A stretch of 29,193 nucleotides of DNA, from positions 1 through 29,193 of the forward strand of contig CAKPZC010000028.1 of NCBI GenBank assembly GCA_934203355.1, given 5' to 3'. Position 1 is the first letter of the stretch, and the number at the start of each line of letters is the position of its first letter. Below the pieces are notes generated by a model, which saw only the letters and a program-made list of their open reading frames with translations, was not told the origin of the DNA and searched no databases. A program made the position numbers and the translations under genes. This DNA is from an uncultured Prevotella sp. (lineage in GTDB: Bacteria > Bacteroidota > Bacteroidia > Bacteroidales > Bacteroidaceae). Below, piece after piece: positions 9,416-16,599 of this stretch.

Positions 9416-10540
9416 TTATTTTGCTGTAGCCACAAACCCGCAGGGATTCACTCCCCTGAGCAGATAGCGGCTGATTTGTTTGCCGTCGCGTCCGAACTCA
9501 TATATATATCCGTTGGTGGCGTAGGCTCGGGCATCACTGGCATACATGTGGCCGGATAGGGGTGAGATGTAGAGAGCGTAGGGCGACTGCATCTGTAGGA
9601 TTGCATTTTCGGCTTCGCCATATTCACCGAGTCCCTCATGGGCTTCCATAGATGGCAGCGAGATGGTGTGCATGGAGTAGGCATAGGAGCCCGTGGGGTA
9701 GGAGTAGGCAGAGCCAATCATATAGAAACGGTTCTGATAGGCACAGTTGTAGGTTGCGGGGAAGTCGTAGATGCGGAACTCGTCGTTAGCCATGTTCATA
9801 ATTATGCATTGTGGAGCAATGGTGTACATGTCGCCGGCGGAGTTGATGCAGGCATATTGTCCGCTCACCGACATAGTGCCGTAGAGATTGGGACATCCAG
9901 TGTCGATGCGTCGCAATTCGCGCATGGTTTGAGCGTCTACCACGCTTATGGTCTGTTCATATCCATGATTCTGTGTCTGTGTGGAGTAGCCACCCGTGTT
10001 GGCAATGTATAGCCTGCCGTCGTAGTAGGCTATTCCCTCGGGCTCATATCCCACGTGACATGTGTCGACAATCTCCTTTGTCCTTAGGTCGATTTTTGCC
10101 ACATATCCGTTGTCGGCATAGGATGTGACATACAGAAACCCACGTTTGTCGGTGGCGAGACGCCGATTGTTGGGTATGTTCTCGGTTGCCGCCACGGCCT
10201 TGCCATCGAGGTTGATATACTGTATGATGTTCGACCAGTTGACAGAGATGGCTATCAGCGTGTCGTTCACTTGTAGTATGTCGTTGCCCGTGTCGCCAAG
10301 GTGCCTGCCTGGGTTTTGTTGCTGAAACCATCGGCTTGTTAGCACACCGTGGTCGAGCAGTGCCAGCGACGAGTTGTCCATGCCCCACAGCCCTTCGCAC
10401 AGGATAATAAGTCGGTCGGAGTTAGCGGTAGGCTCCGTCGGGGTGGGGTAGGAGGCAGGCTCAAGCGAGCATGCAGTGAGCAGCCACAGCAATGCTTGGC
10501 ATAAGGAGAAGTGTATGAGTTTAAGAGGAGATGTTTTCAT
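9416..10540 (-). CDS. DUF5074/YncE-like beta-propeller lipoprotein, BtuG-like
   Basis: A 374-residue lipoprotein: hydrophobic leader, lipobox LLTAC with Cys24, then CSLEP. The mature part contains repeated blade-like segments (LIILCEGLWGMDNSSLALLD, LYVTSYADNGYVAKIDLRT, EPEGIAYYDGRLYIANTGGY, INSAGDMYTI) typical of YncE/DUF5074 seven-bladed propellers. In Bacteroides the DUF5074 lipoprotein BtuG binds vitamin B12 with very high affinity on the cell surface and caps the TonB receptor BtuB. Proximity to a riboswitch-controlled BtuB-like gene supports the same role here. No cobalamin riboswitch precedes this gene; it appears to use its own promoter in the divergent gap with the DUF554 gene. The fold call is firm, B12 binding is inferred. 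Confidence 0.8.
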   Translation of the reverse strand: MKTSPLKLIHFSLCQALLWLLTACSLEPASYPTPTEPTANSDRLIILCEGLWGMDNSSLALLDHGVLTSRWFQQQNPGRHLGDTGNDILQVNDTLIAISVNWSNIIQYINLDGKAVAATENIPNNRRLATDKRGFLYVTSYADNGYVAKIDLRTKEIVDTCHVGYEPEGIAYYDGRLYIANTGGYSTQTQNHGYEQTISVVDAQTMRELRRIDTGCPNLYGTMSVSGQYACINSAGDMYTIAPQCIIMNMANDEFRIYDFPATYNCAYQNRFYMIGSAYSYPTGSYAYSMHTISLPSMEAHEGLGEYGEAENAILQMQSPYALYISPLSGHMYASDARAYATNGYIYEFGRDGKQISRYLLRGVNPCGFVATAK

Positions 10541-10559
10541 AAGTTCATAAAAATCTTTG

Positions 10560-10567
10560 CAAAATTA
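10560..10567 (-). promoter_or_regulatory. Probable promoter -7 element of the BtuG-like lipoprotein gene
   Basis: Minus-strand TAATTTTG fits TAnnTTTG and lies 19 bp before the ATG at 10540. Upstream, the divergent gap also holds small hairpins ATTCTTC/GAAGAAT (10582-10602) and GCATGTC/GACATGC (10618-10634). No good -33 box. Confidence 0.45.
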
Positions 10568-10694
10568 CTAATTCTTTATTGATTCTTCGTGAAATGAAGA
10601 ATTCTTTTACTTTGACAGCATGTCAAAGACATGCGAAACTTGGGAATAATAATAATTCAAGTTTAGCCATCTATACATAAAAAGCGTTTAAAAA

Positions 10695-10726
10695 TTTGGA
10701 AATTTGTTTCATTCATTTTAACTTTG
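10695..10726 (+). promoter_or_regulatory. Bacteroidetes-type promoter of the DUF554 gene
   Basis: TTTG at 10695-10698 and TAACTTTG at 10719-10726 are separated by 20 bp, a full match to the -33 TTTG / -7 TAnnTTTG consensus. Transcription would start near 10733, about 40 nt before the ATG at 10775. Confidence 0.75.
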
Positions 10727-10774
10727 CATGTATGAAACATGAATTTAACAAAAAATCCATAAAACTACCTAAAA

Positions 10775-11473
10775 ATGTACGCAATCATCCTTAACGCCGT
10801 AGCCATCTTTATTGGCAGTGCCATCGGAGCCTTGTTTCAGCGAGGCATTAGTGAGAAATATGTAAATGTGCTCAACACTGCCATGGGTCTTTGTGCCATC
10901 ACTTTGGGCATGAATGTAGCCATTGAAAGTATGCAGAAAACGCAGTATCCAGTGCTTTTCATCTTCTGTTTGTCGCTTGGTGGACTTGTGGGCACACTGC
11001 TCAAGATGGACCAGCGCATGGAGCGTGCCACGCAAAGCATATCGAAGAGCAACCTTTCAGAGGGCATCACTACTGCCATTTTGCTTTGCTGTGTGGGCAC
11101 TCTTGCAATGATGGGTCCGGTGATGAGTGCGCTTTATGGCGACAACACCTATCTTATGACGGCTGCCACGCTCAATTTTGTTACAGTCTTGGTGTTGGCA
11201 TCGTCCTATGGTTTCGGCATTGCTCTCACGGGTATTGCTGTGTTTGTGTGGATGGCGTCGATTTATGGCATTGCCCTGCTCTCGCGTTCGCTCATCTCCA
11301 CCGAGCTCATTTCCGAGGTTTCGCTTGTCGGCGGTATTCTTATCACAGCCTCGGGCTTAGGCGTGTTGCACATTAAGGATTGCAAGACAATCAACTTGTT
11401 GCCATCGTTGTTCATGCCTATATTGTTCTTCGCAATACGCGACCTGCTGAGTTATTTCGGCATCAGCATATAA
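10775..11473 (+). CDS. DUF554 family membrane protein
   Basis: A 232-residue, strongly hydrophobic inner-membrane protein. It starts MYAIILNAVAIFIGSAIGAL, with further helices around GLCAITLGMNVAI, VLFIFCLSLGGLVGTLLK, ITTAILLCCVGTLAMMGPVM, LVLASSYGFGIALTGIAVFV, EVSLVGGILITASGLGVL and a C-terminal segment LLPSLFMPILFFAIRDLL. This is the DUF554 (YdfK-like) family; the transported substrate, if any, is not established. It is the only plus-strand gene in an otherwise minus-strand B12 region, with its own consensus promoter and terminator, which suggests an insertion relative to a contiguous B12 cluster. Confidence 0.9.
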   Translation: MYAIILNAVAIFIGSAIGALFQRGISEKYVNVLNTAMGLCAITLGMNVAIESMQKTQYPVLFIFCLSLGGLVGTLLKMDQRMERATQSISKSNLSEGITTAILLCCVGTLAMMGPVMSALYGDNTYLMTAATLNFVTVLVLASSYGFGIALTGIAVFVWMASIYGIALLSRSLISTELISEVSLVGGILITASGLGVLHIKDCKTINLLPSLFMPILFFAIRDLLSYFGISI

Positions 11474-11486
11474 GAAAACTTAAGTT

Positions 11487-11510
11487 CAGCATGTATTCGA
11501 CATGCTGTTT
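11487..11510 (+). terminator. Intrinsic terminator of the DUF554 gene
   Basis: CAGCATGT (11487-11494) pairs with ACATGCTG (11500-11507) around the 5-nt loop ATTCG, then TTT. It begins 13 bp after the DUF554 stop. Confidence 0.7.
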
Positions 11511-11516
11511 ATAAAT

Positions 11517-11755
11517 CGAGGAGGGTGTCAAAATAGGAGTTAAAGGAAGTTTGGGCTTCGCCCGAAGTTAACGGAAGTTCTTGCTAAGGCAAGCGGCAAA
11601 GCCGAGCGAGCGGACATATGTATAAATTGCTGAAAATAAAGCATTTGTCTGTTCGCTCGGCTTTGCCGCTTGCCTTAGCAAGAACTCCCATCCATCGTAG
11701 ATGGATTAACTTCTTCTTAACTTCCTCTAACTCCAATTTTGACACACCCTCCTCG
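11517..11755. mobile_element. MITE-like element: 239-bp imperfect inverted repeat
   Basis: Two arms of about 100 bp face each other. The ends are CGAGGAGGGTGTCAAAAT (11517-11534) and its near complement ATTTTGACACACCCTCCTCG (11736-11755). A perfect 34-bp inner arm pairs 11576-11609 with 11653-11686. The sides differ mid-arm (a GGGCTTCGCCCG hairpin on the left, CATCCATCGTAGATGGATTA on the right). No transposase is encoded. This is the form of a non-autonomous miniature inverted-repeat element or a very long stem structure. No unambiguous target-site duplication is visible. As it lies between convergent genes it may also act as a terminator. Confidence 0.7.
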
Positions 11756-11803
11756 TTTTTTATATTGCATTACTTCACAGTTTTGTTTAAGTCAGCGAGC
11801 ATT

Positions 11804-13711
11804 CTACATACGCCATTGCAGCGTGAATTTCCAGTTGCGTCCCGGCATGGGATAGCGTTTCACTACTTCGTGGCGCGAGTCGGTCATGTTGTTGCACTCA
11901 ATGGTTGTTTGCAGCGTCTGTTTGCCTATACAGAAGCTTTTGTTGAGTTTTAAGTCGACAGTTTGCCATGCTCCGAGCATATCCTCTTTGTTGTTGGATA
12001 TGAGAGAGAAGCGATTGCCGGTATAGAGCCATGATGTGCAAAGCGACCATCCATCGTAGCCGAGATCGAGAATCAGCGAGGCTGAGTGGAGTGGCGAGTA
12101 GGGTATGGTGTTCTTGTATTCCGGGTCGGTGGGCGACGAGAAGTCGCGGTCGCTCTGGCATGTGTAGTTGGCGTTGGCAGAGATGGAGAACTTGCCCCAT
12201 GTGCGGTCGTAGCCAGCGGTAGTGCTGAGTCCCAACGACTTTACGAGTCCGAAGTTGACCATCGACCATCGGAACTGACATTTCATAGGTATAGCCACAA
12301 TCTTGTCTTCTATGCGGTTGTAGTAGAGGTCGAGTGCGAGATGCAGGTGGCTATCCTTATAGTCGGCTCCAAGGTCCCATTGCGATGTGAACTCGGGCTT
12401 TAGCTGTGCGTTGCCCACGAGCGTGTAGTAAAGGTCGTTGAGCGTTGGGGCGCGGAATATGCGTTTATGGAAGGCACGCATTGTCCAGGGGCCGCCATGC
12501 CAAGAGGCGAGATACATTGGTGTGAGTCGGCTCAGGGGCGAGGCTGCTCCGCGTGTATGGTCGGATATGTGTGTGTAGAGTAGGGCTATGTTGCCCTCAA
12601 AACCACGATATGAGGCAATGGCAGAGAGCAGCGACTTGGAGTCGAGACGGTAGACATAGGCGAACTTATACACATCGGCGTTGAGGTCGCTCCACTTTAA
12701 GTCTGTGCTTGCTGTAAGGGATAGGTAGCGTGTGTTCCATGCTCCTGCCACCGAACCGTATATGTCCTGCTGGGCATAATGGTTGTTGCAGTACATGGTC
12801 GATGCGTTGGTCTGCGGGTTCTGCAAGTAGTGCAGATAGTCGTAGGCATATTTTAAATTTGCTTTCAGCGCGAAGCGTTCCCACGAGTGCTTGTAGGAAG
12901 ACTGTACGAAGAAGTTCTGGTCCCACTGTCGGTCGGTAGAGTCCCATTGGTCGGACAGGCGTCGGATGACAGGTCCGGGCAGTCCACGCTTGGAGTTGTA
13001 ATAATATATATGTGTGGACCATCCTCGATAGAATCCTGCTGCCTCCAGTCGATAGAATGTGATGTCGGAGTTGTGGCGTGTGCCTATGGTGTCCTCCGAC
13101 TCAGAGTGGAAGCCGAATTTATAGTCGCCGTCGGTATGCTGGTATTCGGCATCAACGAATAGGATGTTCTTCAACGAGAAATAGCCTTTCACCTTATTCA
13201 GTCCGAACGAGCCGATGCCGTATTCCATGGTGCATGTAGTCTCTGTTGGTCGCTTTGTCTGCATATACACCGTGGCAGCCGAGGCATATTCGGATGCCGA
13301 CTGCAGACGCTCGTTGCGGTTGGCGTTGTATAATGCCACTGACTCCATGTTGGATAGCGAGTAGCGTCCGAGGTCGATTTGTCCGTTTTGTGTGTTAGTG
13401 ATGCGTATGCCGTCGAGATACACGCCCACGTGTTGTGAGCCCAATGAGCGCACGTTGATGGTCTTCAATCCGCCCAGTCCACCGTAGTCCTTAATCTGTA
13501 CGCCCGAGAAATACTTCAGGGCATCGGCAACTGATGTAGTGGATAGGCTTTGCAGAAGAGTGCCTTTGAGGGTTTGAGAGGGGGTGAGGTAGTGGGGACG
13601 CACGCCGACGACGGCTACATCCTGGAGTGTGTGGATGGAGTCGAGGCGCTGGGCGTGGGATGTGAGTGGAAGAGCCAGTAGGAGGACGATAAATGGGCGT
13701 AGGATATTCAT
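11804..13711 (-). CDS. btuB: TonB-dependent outer-membrane receptor, BtuB-like
   Basis: A 635-residue outer-membrane beta-barrel with signal peptide (MNILRPFIVLLLALPLTSHA), a TonB-box-like stretch QDVAVVGVR near residues 31-39, a plug domain (VADALKYFSGVQIKDYGGLG, INVRSLGSQHVGVYLDGIRI), then many amphipathic strands and a C-terminal aromatic strand (WKFTLQWRM). Length is close to BtuB (about 600-650) and short for SusC-type receptors. It follows a BtuG-like propeller gene by 157 bp on the same strand, downstream of a cobalamin riboswitch, so cobalamin import across the outer membrane is the natural assignment. No SusC-type carboxypeptidase-like N-domain is seen. Substrate is inferred from context. 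Confidence 0.85.
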   Translation of the reverse strand: MNILRPFIVLLLALPLTSHAQRLDSIHTLQDVAVVGVRPHYLTPSQTLKGTLLQSLSTTSVADALKYFSGVQIKDYGGLGGLKTINVRSLGSQHVGVYLDGIRITNTQNGQIDLGRYSLSNMESVALYNANRNERLQSASEYASAATVYMQTKRPTETTCTMEYGIGSFGLNKVKGYFSLKNILFVDAEYQHTDGDYKFGFHSESEDTIGTRHNSDITFYRLEAAGFYRGWSTHIYYYNSKRGLPGPVIRRLSDQWDSTDRQWDQNFFVQSSYKHSWERFALKANLKYAYDYLHYLQNPQTNASTMYCNNHYAQQDIYGSVAGAWNTRYLSLTASTDLKWSDLNADVYKFAYVYRLDSKSLLSAIASYRGFEGNIALLYTHISDHTRGAASPLSRLTPMYLASWHGGPWTMRAFHKRIFRAPTLNDLYYTLVGNAQLKPEFTSQWDLGADYKDSHLHLALDLYYNRIEDKIVAIPMKCQFRWSMVNFGLVKSLGLSTTAGYDRTWGKFSISANANYTCQSDRDFSSPTDPEYKNTIPYSPLHSASLILDLGYDGWSLCTSWLYTGNRFSLISNNKEDMLGAWQTVDLKLNKSFCIGKQTLQTTIECNNMTDSRHEVVKRYPMPGRNWKFTLQWRM

Positions 13712-13782
13712 GTTGTGGAATGGGTGGTGGGCGTATAATTTTTATGGGTGTTTAATATGAATGTATTATTACATCAATGCGA

Positions 13783-13816
13783 AAGGCGGCTATGCGCTCG
13801 CGCGTACAGCCGCCTT
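13783..13816 (-). other. Intercistronic GC-rich hairpin between the propeller and BtuB-like genes
   Basis: AAGGCGGCT (13783-13791) pairs with AGCCGCCTT (13808-13816). It has no T-run in minus-strand sense, so it looks like an mRNA-stabilising or partial attenuation hairpin within the riboswitch-controlled transcript rather than a full terminator. The 157-bp gap holds nothing else recognisable. Confidence 0.55.
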
Positions 13817-13868
13817 GTAGAATCTAACCTAATTATATGGATTGGATAAAAATACCATATCGTCGTTA

Positions 13869-15203
13869 TTATTTCACGACAACCTTCTTGACAGTGCCGT
13901 CAGAGTAGCGCACGATGTTCACGCCCTGCTGGGGCTCGTTGATGCGGCGTCCGTCAACAGTGAAGCGAGCCACCTCGTGGCGGTTGGCAGAGGTCTGTGT
14001 TGAGGTGATTGCAGTGGCTGAGCTCTTGAGCGAGAATACAGGCATCTCTGGGAACCAGTAGTGCTTCTCCATAGGATATGAAGCCTTCATTGTGGCATCG
14101 GTAGTGCTGTATACGCGCAACTCCGACTCGTCGCCCCATGCAGAGCCCTTGGTGATGCTGAGATAAAGGTCGCCAGTCTCGGGGTTGACGCGGCAGGCGG
14201 CACCGTAGATGTAGGGCTGTGGAGCGTCGGCAGTGGTGAAGTCGAGCAAGAGAGTAGTCTCGTGGGTGTCGACATCGAACTTATAAACGTGCTGTCCGTT
14301 TGTCCATGCGCCAGTTGCACCGTTCCAGTACAGGGCGTTCTCGGTGGTTGAGGCAGTGAAGCAGTCGGGATTCCATGCACCCCAGTTGTTGGTGGGCTGC
14401 TTAGTGCCTTCGGGCAGTGCTATATTCTCGGTTGTTTCGCTTTCTGGGTCGAACTTCACGAGGTGGTCGGCAGTTTCGCCACTTCCGCCCTTTCCTGCTG
14501 TGAGCCATACAGATCCGTCCTTAGCCTCCACGATAGAGCAGTAGGTGCCGTTTTCGCCCTCGTTGTTGATGGTTTTGACGAGTTTGTCGGTCTTGGTGTC
14601 GATAACGAGTAGTCCGCGCTTCAAATCAACGGCATACACCTTGCCGTCGCGGTAGAGCATATTGCCAGTCTGGTTGTTGGTAAGTCCGTCGGTACCCTCG
14701 ATGTGTGTCAGCACCTCATAGTTTTCGAGGCTTATAGCATACACGCCGTTTGTAGTGCTGAGATAGCCCTTCTTGAGTTCAGCCACAGGCAGGAAAGAAC
14801 GTCCGTCGGCAGCCACTCCGTCGGCGGTCTTGATGCTGTTGATAACTGCCTTGCCCTGCATAGTTTTAGCGTCGCAAACCACGAGTGTAGGGTCACTATC
14901 GTCGGGTTTGTTGGTAGCCATCTTCTTGCTGACGATATACATGTTGTCGCCGCAGATGGTGGCGTAGCAGCCAGTAGTGCCGAGTTCTATTGTTTCGCCA
15001 TTTAGAGTGATAGGCAGGCGATACTCCCATACTCCGTCGCGGTTGAGGAAGTTGAGAGTGGCGCGCTCACTGCCGAAGCTGCCCTCGTTGAGCATGAATA
15101 CTCCGTCGGTGTACTCCTTCTGTTGTGCCGAGGCAGGAGTGGTGATGAACAAGCCGGCGAGAAGCGCGGCTGAGAAGATGCGTGTGAAGTTGAATTGTTT
15201 CAT
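13869..15203 (-). CDS. Exported DUF5074/BtuG-like beta-propeller with sorting tail
   Basis: A 444-residue protein with signal peptide (FSAALLAGLFITTPASAQ, cleavage near 26) but no lipobox. Blade-like repeats cover most of it (DGVFMLNEGSFGSERATLNF, LYRDGKVYAVDLKRGLLVID, VYKFDVDTHETTLLLDF, GDLYLSITKGS). The DGVFMLNEG...GSERATL start is typical of DUF5074, the family of the B12-binding surface protein BtuG. The C-terminus (FTVDGRRINEPQQGVNIVRY then SDGTVKKVVVK) resembles a type IX secretion sorting domain and matches the tail of the protein at 8236-9387. It is the first gene after the cobalamin riboswitch and precedes the BtuB-like receptor, so I infer a surface corrinoid-binding lid for that receptor. 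Confidence 0.82.
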   Translation of the reverse strand: MKQFNFTRIFSAALLAGLFITTPASAQQKEYTDGVFMLNEGSFGSERATLNFLNRDGVWEYRLPITLNGETIELGTTGCYATICGDNMYIVSKKMATNKPDDSDPTLVVCDAKTMQGKAVINSIKTADGVAADGRSFLPVAELKKGYLSTTNGVYAISLENYEVLTHIEGTDGLTNNQTGNMLYRDGKVYAVDLKRGLLVIDTKTDKLVKTINNEGENGTYCSIVEAKDGSVWLTAGKGGSGETADHLVKFDPESETTENIALPEGTKQPTNNWGAWNPDCFTASTTENALYWNGATGAWTNGQHVYKFDVDTHETTLLLDFTTADAPQPYIYGAACRVNPETGDLYLSITKGSAWGDESELRVYSTTDATMKASYPMEKHYWFPEMPVFSLKSSATAITSTQTSANRHEVARFTVDGRRINEPQQGVNIVRYSDGTVKKVVVK

Positions 15204-15387
15204 AAGCTTAAATGTATTTTATATATATAAGATTCTTATGGATGCTCATGTCAGTTGACACAAACGCCCATATAACTTGTTGAAAGCCAATAATATTAGT
15301 ACATTGGTCCTTGATTTGCCATACACGCCCAATCCACGAGGCGCACATCGATGACATTATTTCAGCAAGCATCCCCAAGCAAGATGT

Positions 15388-15600
15388 TTTCGGCAGGTCT
15401 TCTGACTTACCGCCCAGACGCGAACGCCTTCCCAGCTTCGACTGTTAATGCCTTTCTGCTTAACAATCAAATGCAAGTGGCTATCTTGTTCGCGCCCGTT
15501 ATAAGGGCGGCTCACAGCTGCGGGACAGTAGGGGACTATCACCCCTTTCCCTTTTAATCGCCTCTCGTATATAAAGATAAGGGAGGCGAACCGTTGCGGG
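15388..15600 (-). ncRNA. Cobalamin (adenosylcobalamin-type) riboswitch
   Basis: On the minus strand the sequence has the conserved elements in order: a GC-rich 5' stem (AGGCG region, ~15560-15595), AAAAGGGAA with GGTG, AGTCCCCTACTGTCCCGCAG and CTGTGAGC (~15510-15550), GCCACT (~15477-15483), GGGAAGGCG (~15425), and the 3' B12 box GTCAGAAGACCTGCC (15393-15407). Its 3' end is about 185 nt before the ATG of the BtuG-like gene, leaving room for an expression platform. Binding of cobalamin is expected to switch off the propeller and BtuB-like genes. Confidence 0.95.
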
Positions 15601-15602
15601 TG

Positions 15603-15610
15603 CAAAGGTA
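15603..15610 (-). promoter_or_regulatory. Probable -7 element driving the riboswitch transcript
   Basis: Minus-strand TACCTTTG matches TAnnTTTG. The predicted start, about 7 nt downstream, falls just at the 5' edge of the riboswitch fold, as expected for a leader RNA. No clear -33 box. Confidence 0.6.
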
Positions 15611-15653
15611 CATATTTTTTTTAAATAAGTATGAATTGGTAAATAAAAATACG

Positions 15654-15661
15654 TATCTTTG
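15654..15661 (+). promoter_or_regulatory. Probable -7 element of the hemolysin III gene
   Basis: TATCTTTG fits TAnnTTTG and lies 27 bp before the ATG at 15689. It is back-to-back with the riboswitch promoter (about 45 bp apart). Confidence 0.55.
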
Positions 15662-15688
15662 TAAACGTAATGATAAAAAACACAGTGT

Positions 15689-16339
15689 ATGAAAATCTAC
15701 TTTAACCATAAGGAAGAGTTATGGAATTCATGGTCGCACGGTATTGGCATTATTCTCGGACTTATTGTCGGTACCGTGTTTCTCGTTTGGTGTGGCTGGG
15801 CGCGTAATGGTTGGGCCACGGCAGGCATCATTCTCTATCTATTCGGAATGTTGTCGAGCTATATTGCCTCGACTGTATATCACGCCATCTCTGCCTGGTC
15901 GCCATGGAAGGAACGTCTGCGCAAGTGGGACCATGCTGCTATCTACTGGCATATAGCTGGCTCCTATTCGCCCATAACGCTTGTAGCACTGCGCGAGTAT
16001 GGCTATTGGGGATGGGCATTGTTCATATTCATTTGGTTGGCGGCAATAGCCGGAACTATAAAGAGCTTTATGGGACTTAAGGAGCACAGTTACGTAGAGA
16101 CCGTATGCTATGTTGTGATGGGACTTAGTGTTCTTGTGGCTTTCGGACCGCTCATGCATTGTGTCGACCCGTCGGCGATAGTATGGATTATTGCTGAGGG
16201 TGTGGCATATATCACGGGTGCCACCTTCTATTGTCTGCGCAAGAAGCGCTTCATGCACACCGTATTCCACTTCTTTGTGCTTGCAGGTTCGGTGTGCCAC
16301 ATCATTGCCGTGTGGGATATTATGATGAGATGGCTGTAG
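15689..16339 (+). CDS. Hemolysin III / PAQR family membrane protein
   Basis: A 216-residue protein with seven likely membrane helices. It carries the Hly-III/PAQR (YqfA/TrhA) metal-site pattern: SSYIASTVYH with Ser61 and His65, KWDHAAIYWHIAGSYSP with Asp81, and the C-terminal HTVFHFFVLAGSVCH with His190, His194 and His204. Length is normal for bacterial members. Despite the family name, most bacterial homologues are not proven haemolysins; roles in membrane lipid homeostasis have been reported for TrhA. It starts just after a divergent promoter shared with the riboswitch transcript and ends before a 25-bp hairpin. Confidence 0.93.
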   Translation: MKIYFNHKEELWNSWSHGIGIILGLIVGTVFLVWCGWARNGWATAGIILYLFGMLSSYIASTVYHAISAWSPWKERLRKWDHAAIYWHIAGSYSPITLVALREYGYWGWALFIFIWLAAIAGTIKSFMGLKEHSYVETVCYVVMGLSVLVAFGPLMHCVDPSAIVWIIAEGVAYITGATFYCLRKKRFMHTVFHFFVLAGSVCHIIAVWDIMMRWL

Positions 16340-16393
16340 GGTAGAGTGTGGTGATACCTAAAAACGAGCTCTATAGCTGTCTTACAACATAAG

Positions 16394-16453
16394 AAATGAA
16401 CGCTCGTTTCATTTGATATTTGGATTAGTATCAAATGGAACGAGCGTTCATTT
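16394..16453. terminator. 25-bp near-perfect hairpin after hemolysin III gene
   Basis: Arms 16394-16418 and 16429-16453 pair with a single G:T-type mismatch around a 10-nt loop. TTTTATATAA follows on the plus strand (weak T-run), so it can terminate the hemolysin III transcript. Each arm is itself a near-palindrome (AATGAACG / GTTTCATT), which is unusual for a terminator and resembles an operator pair. Confidence 0.6.
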
Positions 16454-16573
16454 TATATAAATTCGGTGAGAATCACATGCAGCTAAGGCTAACCTATCAA
16501 TTCAGAACTGAAAAATTCAAAATCGCAGGCGAAGCCGAGAATAACTCCTAATTCAAAATTCAAAACTCCTAAT
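16454..16573. other. Intergenic AT-rich stretch with short direct repeats
   Basis: No gene. The 12-mer AACTCCTAATTC occurs at 16543-16554 and 16564-16575, with further AATTCAAAA copies. Similar low-complexity words (CCTAATTCTACAT, TTGAATTAGGA) occur in the apt-mnmG gap, suggesting remnants of a dispersed repeat. Confidence 0.45.
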
Positions 16574-16599
16574 TCTGACTGCGGCACGCCGCAGTCAGA
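16574..16599 (-). terminator. Hairpin directly after polA stop
   Basis: TCTGACTGCGG (16574-16584) pairs perfectly with CCGCAGTCAGA (16589-16599) around CACG. It abuts the polA stop codon at 16600-16602. The following minus-strand sequence is AT-rich but lacks a strict T-run. Confidence 0.65.

Noticed and set aside
9416..10540. Second cobalamin riboswitch upstream of the BtuG-like lipoprotein
   Set aside because: The 10541-10774 gap was read on both strands; no B12 box or CTGTGAGC-type core is present.
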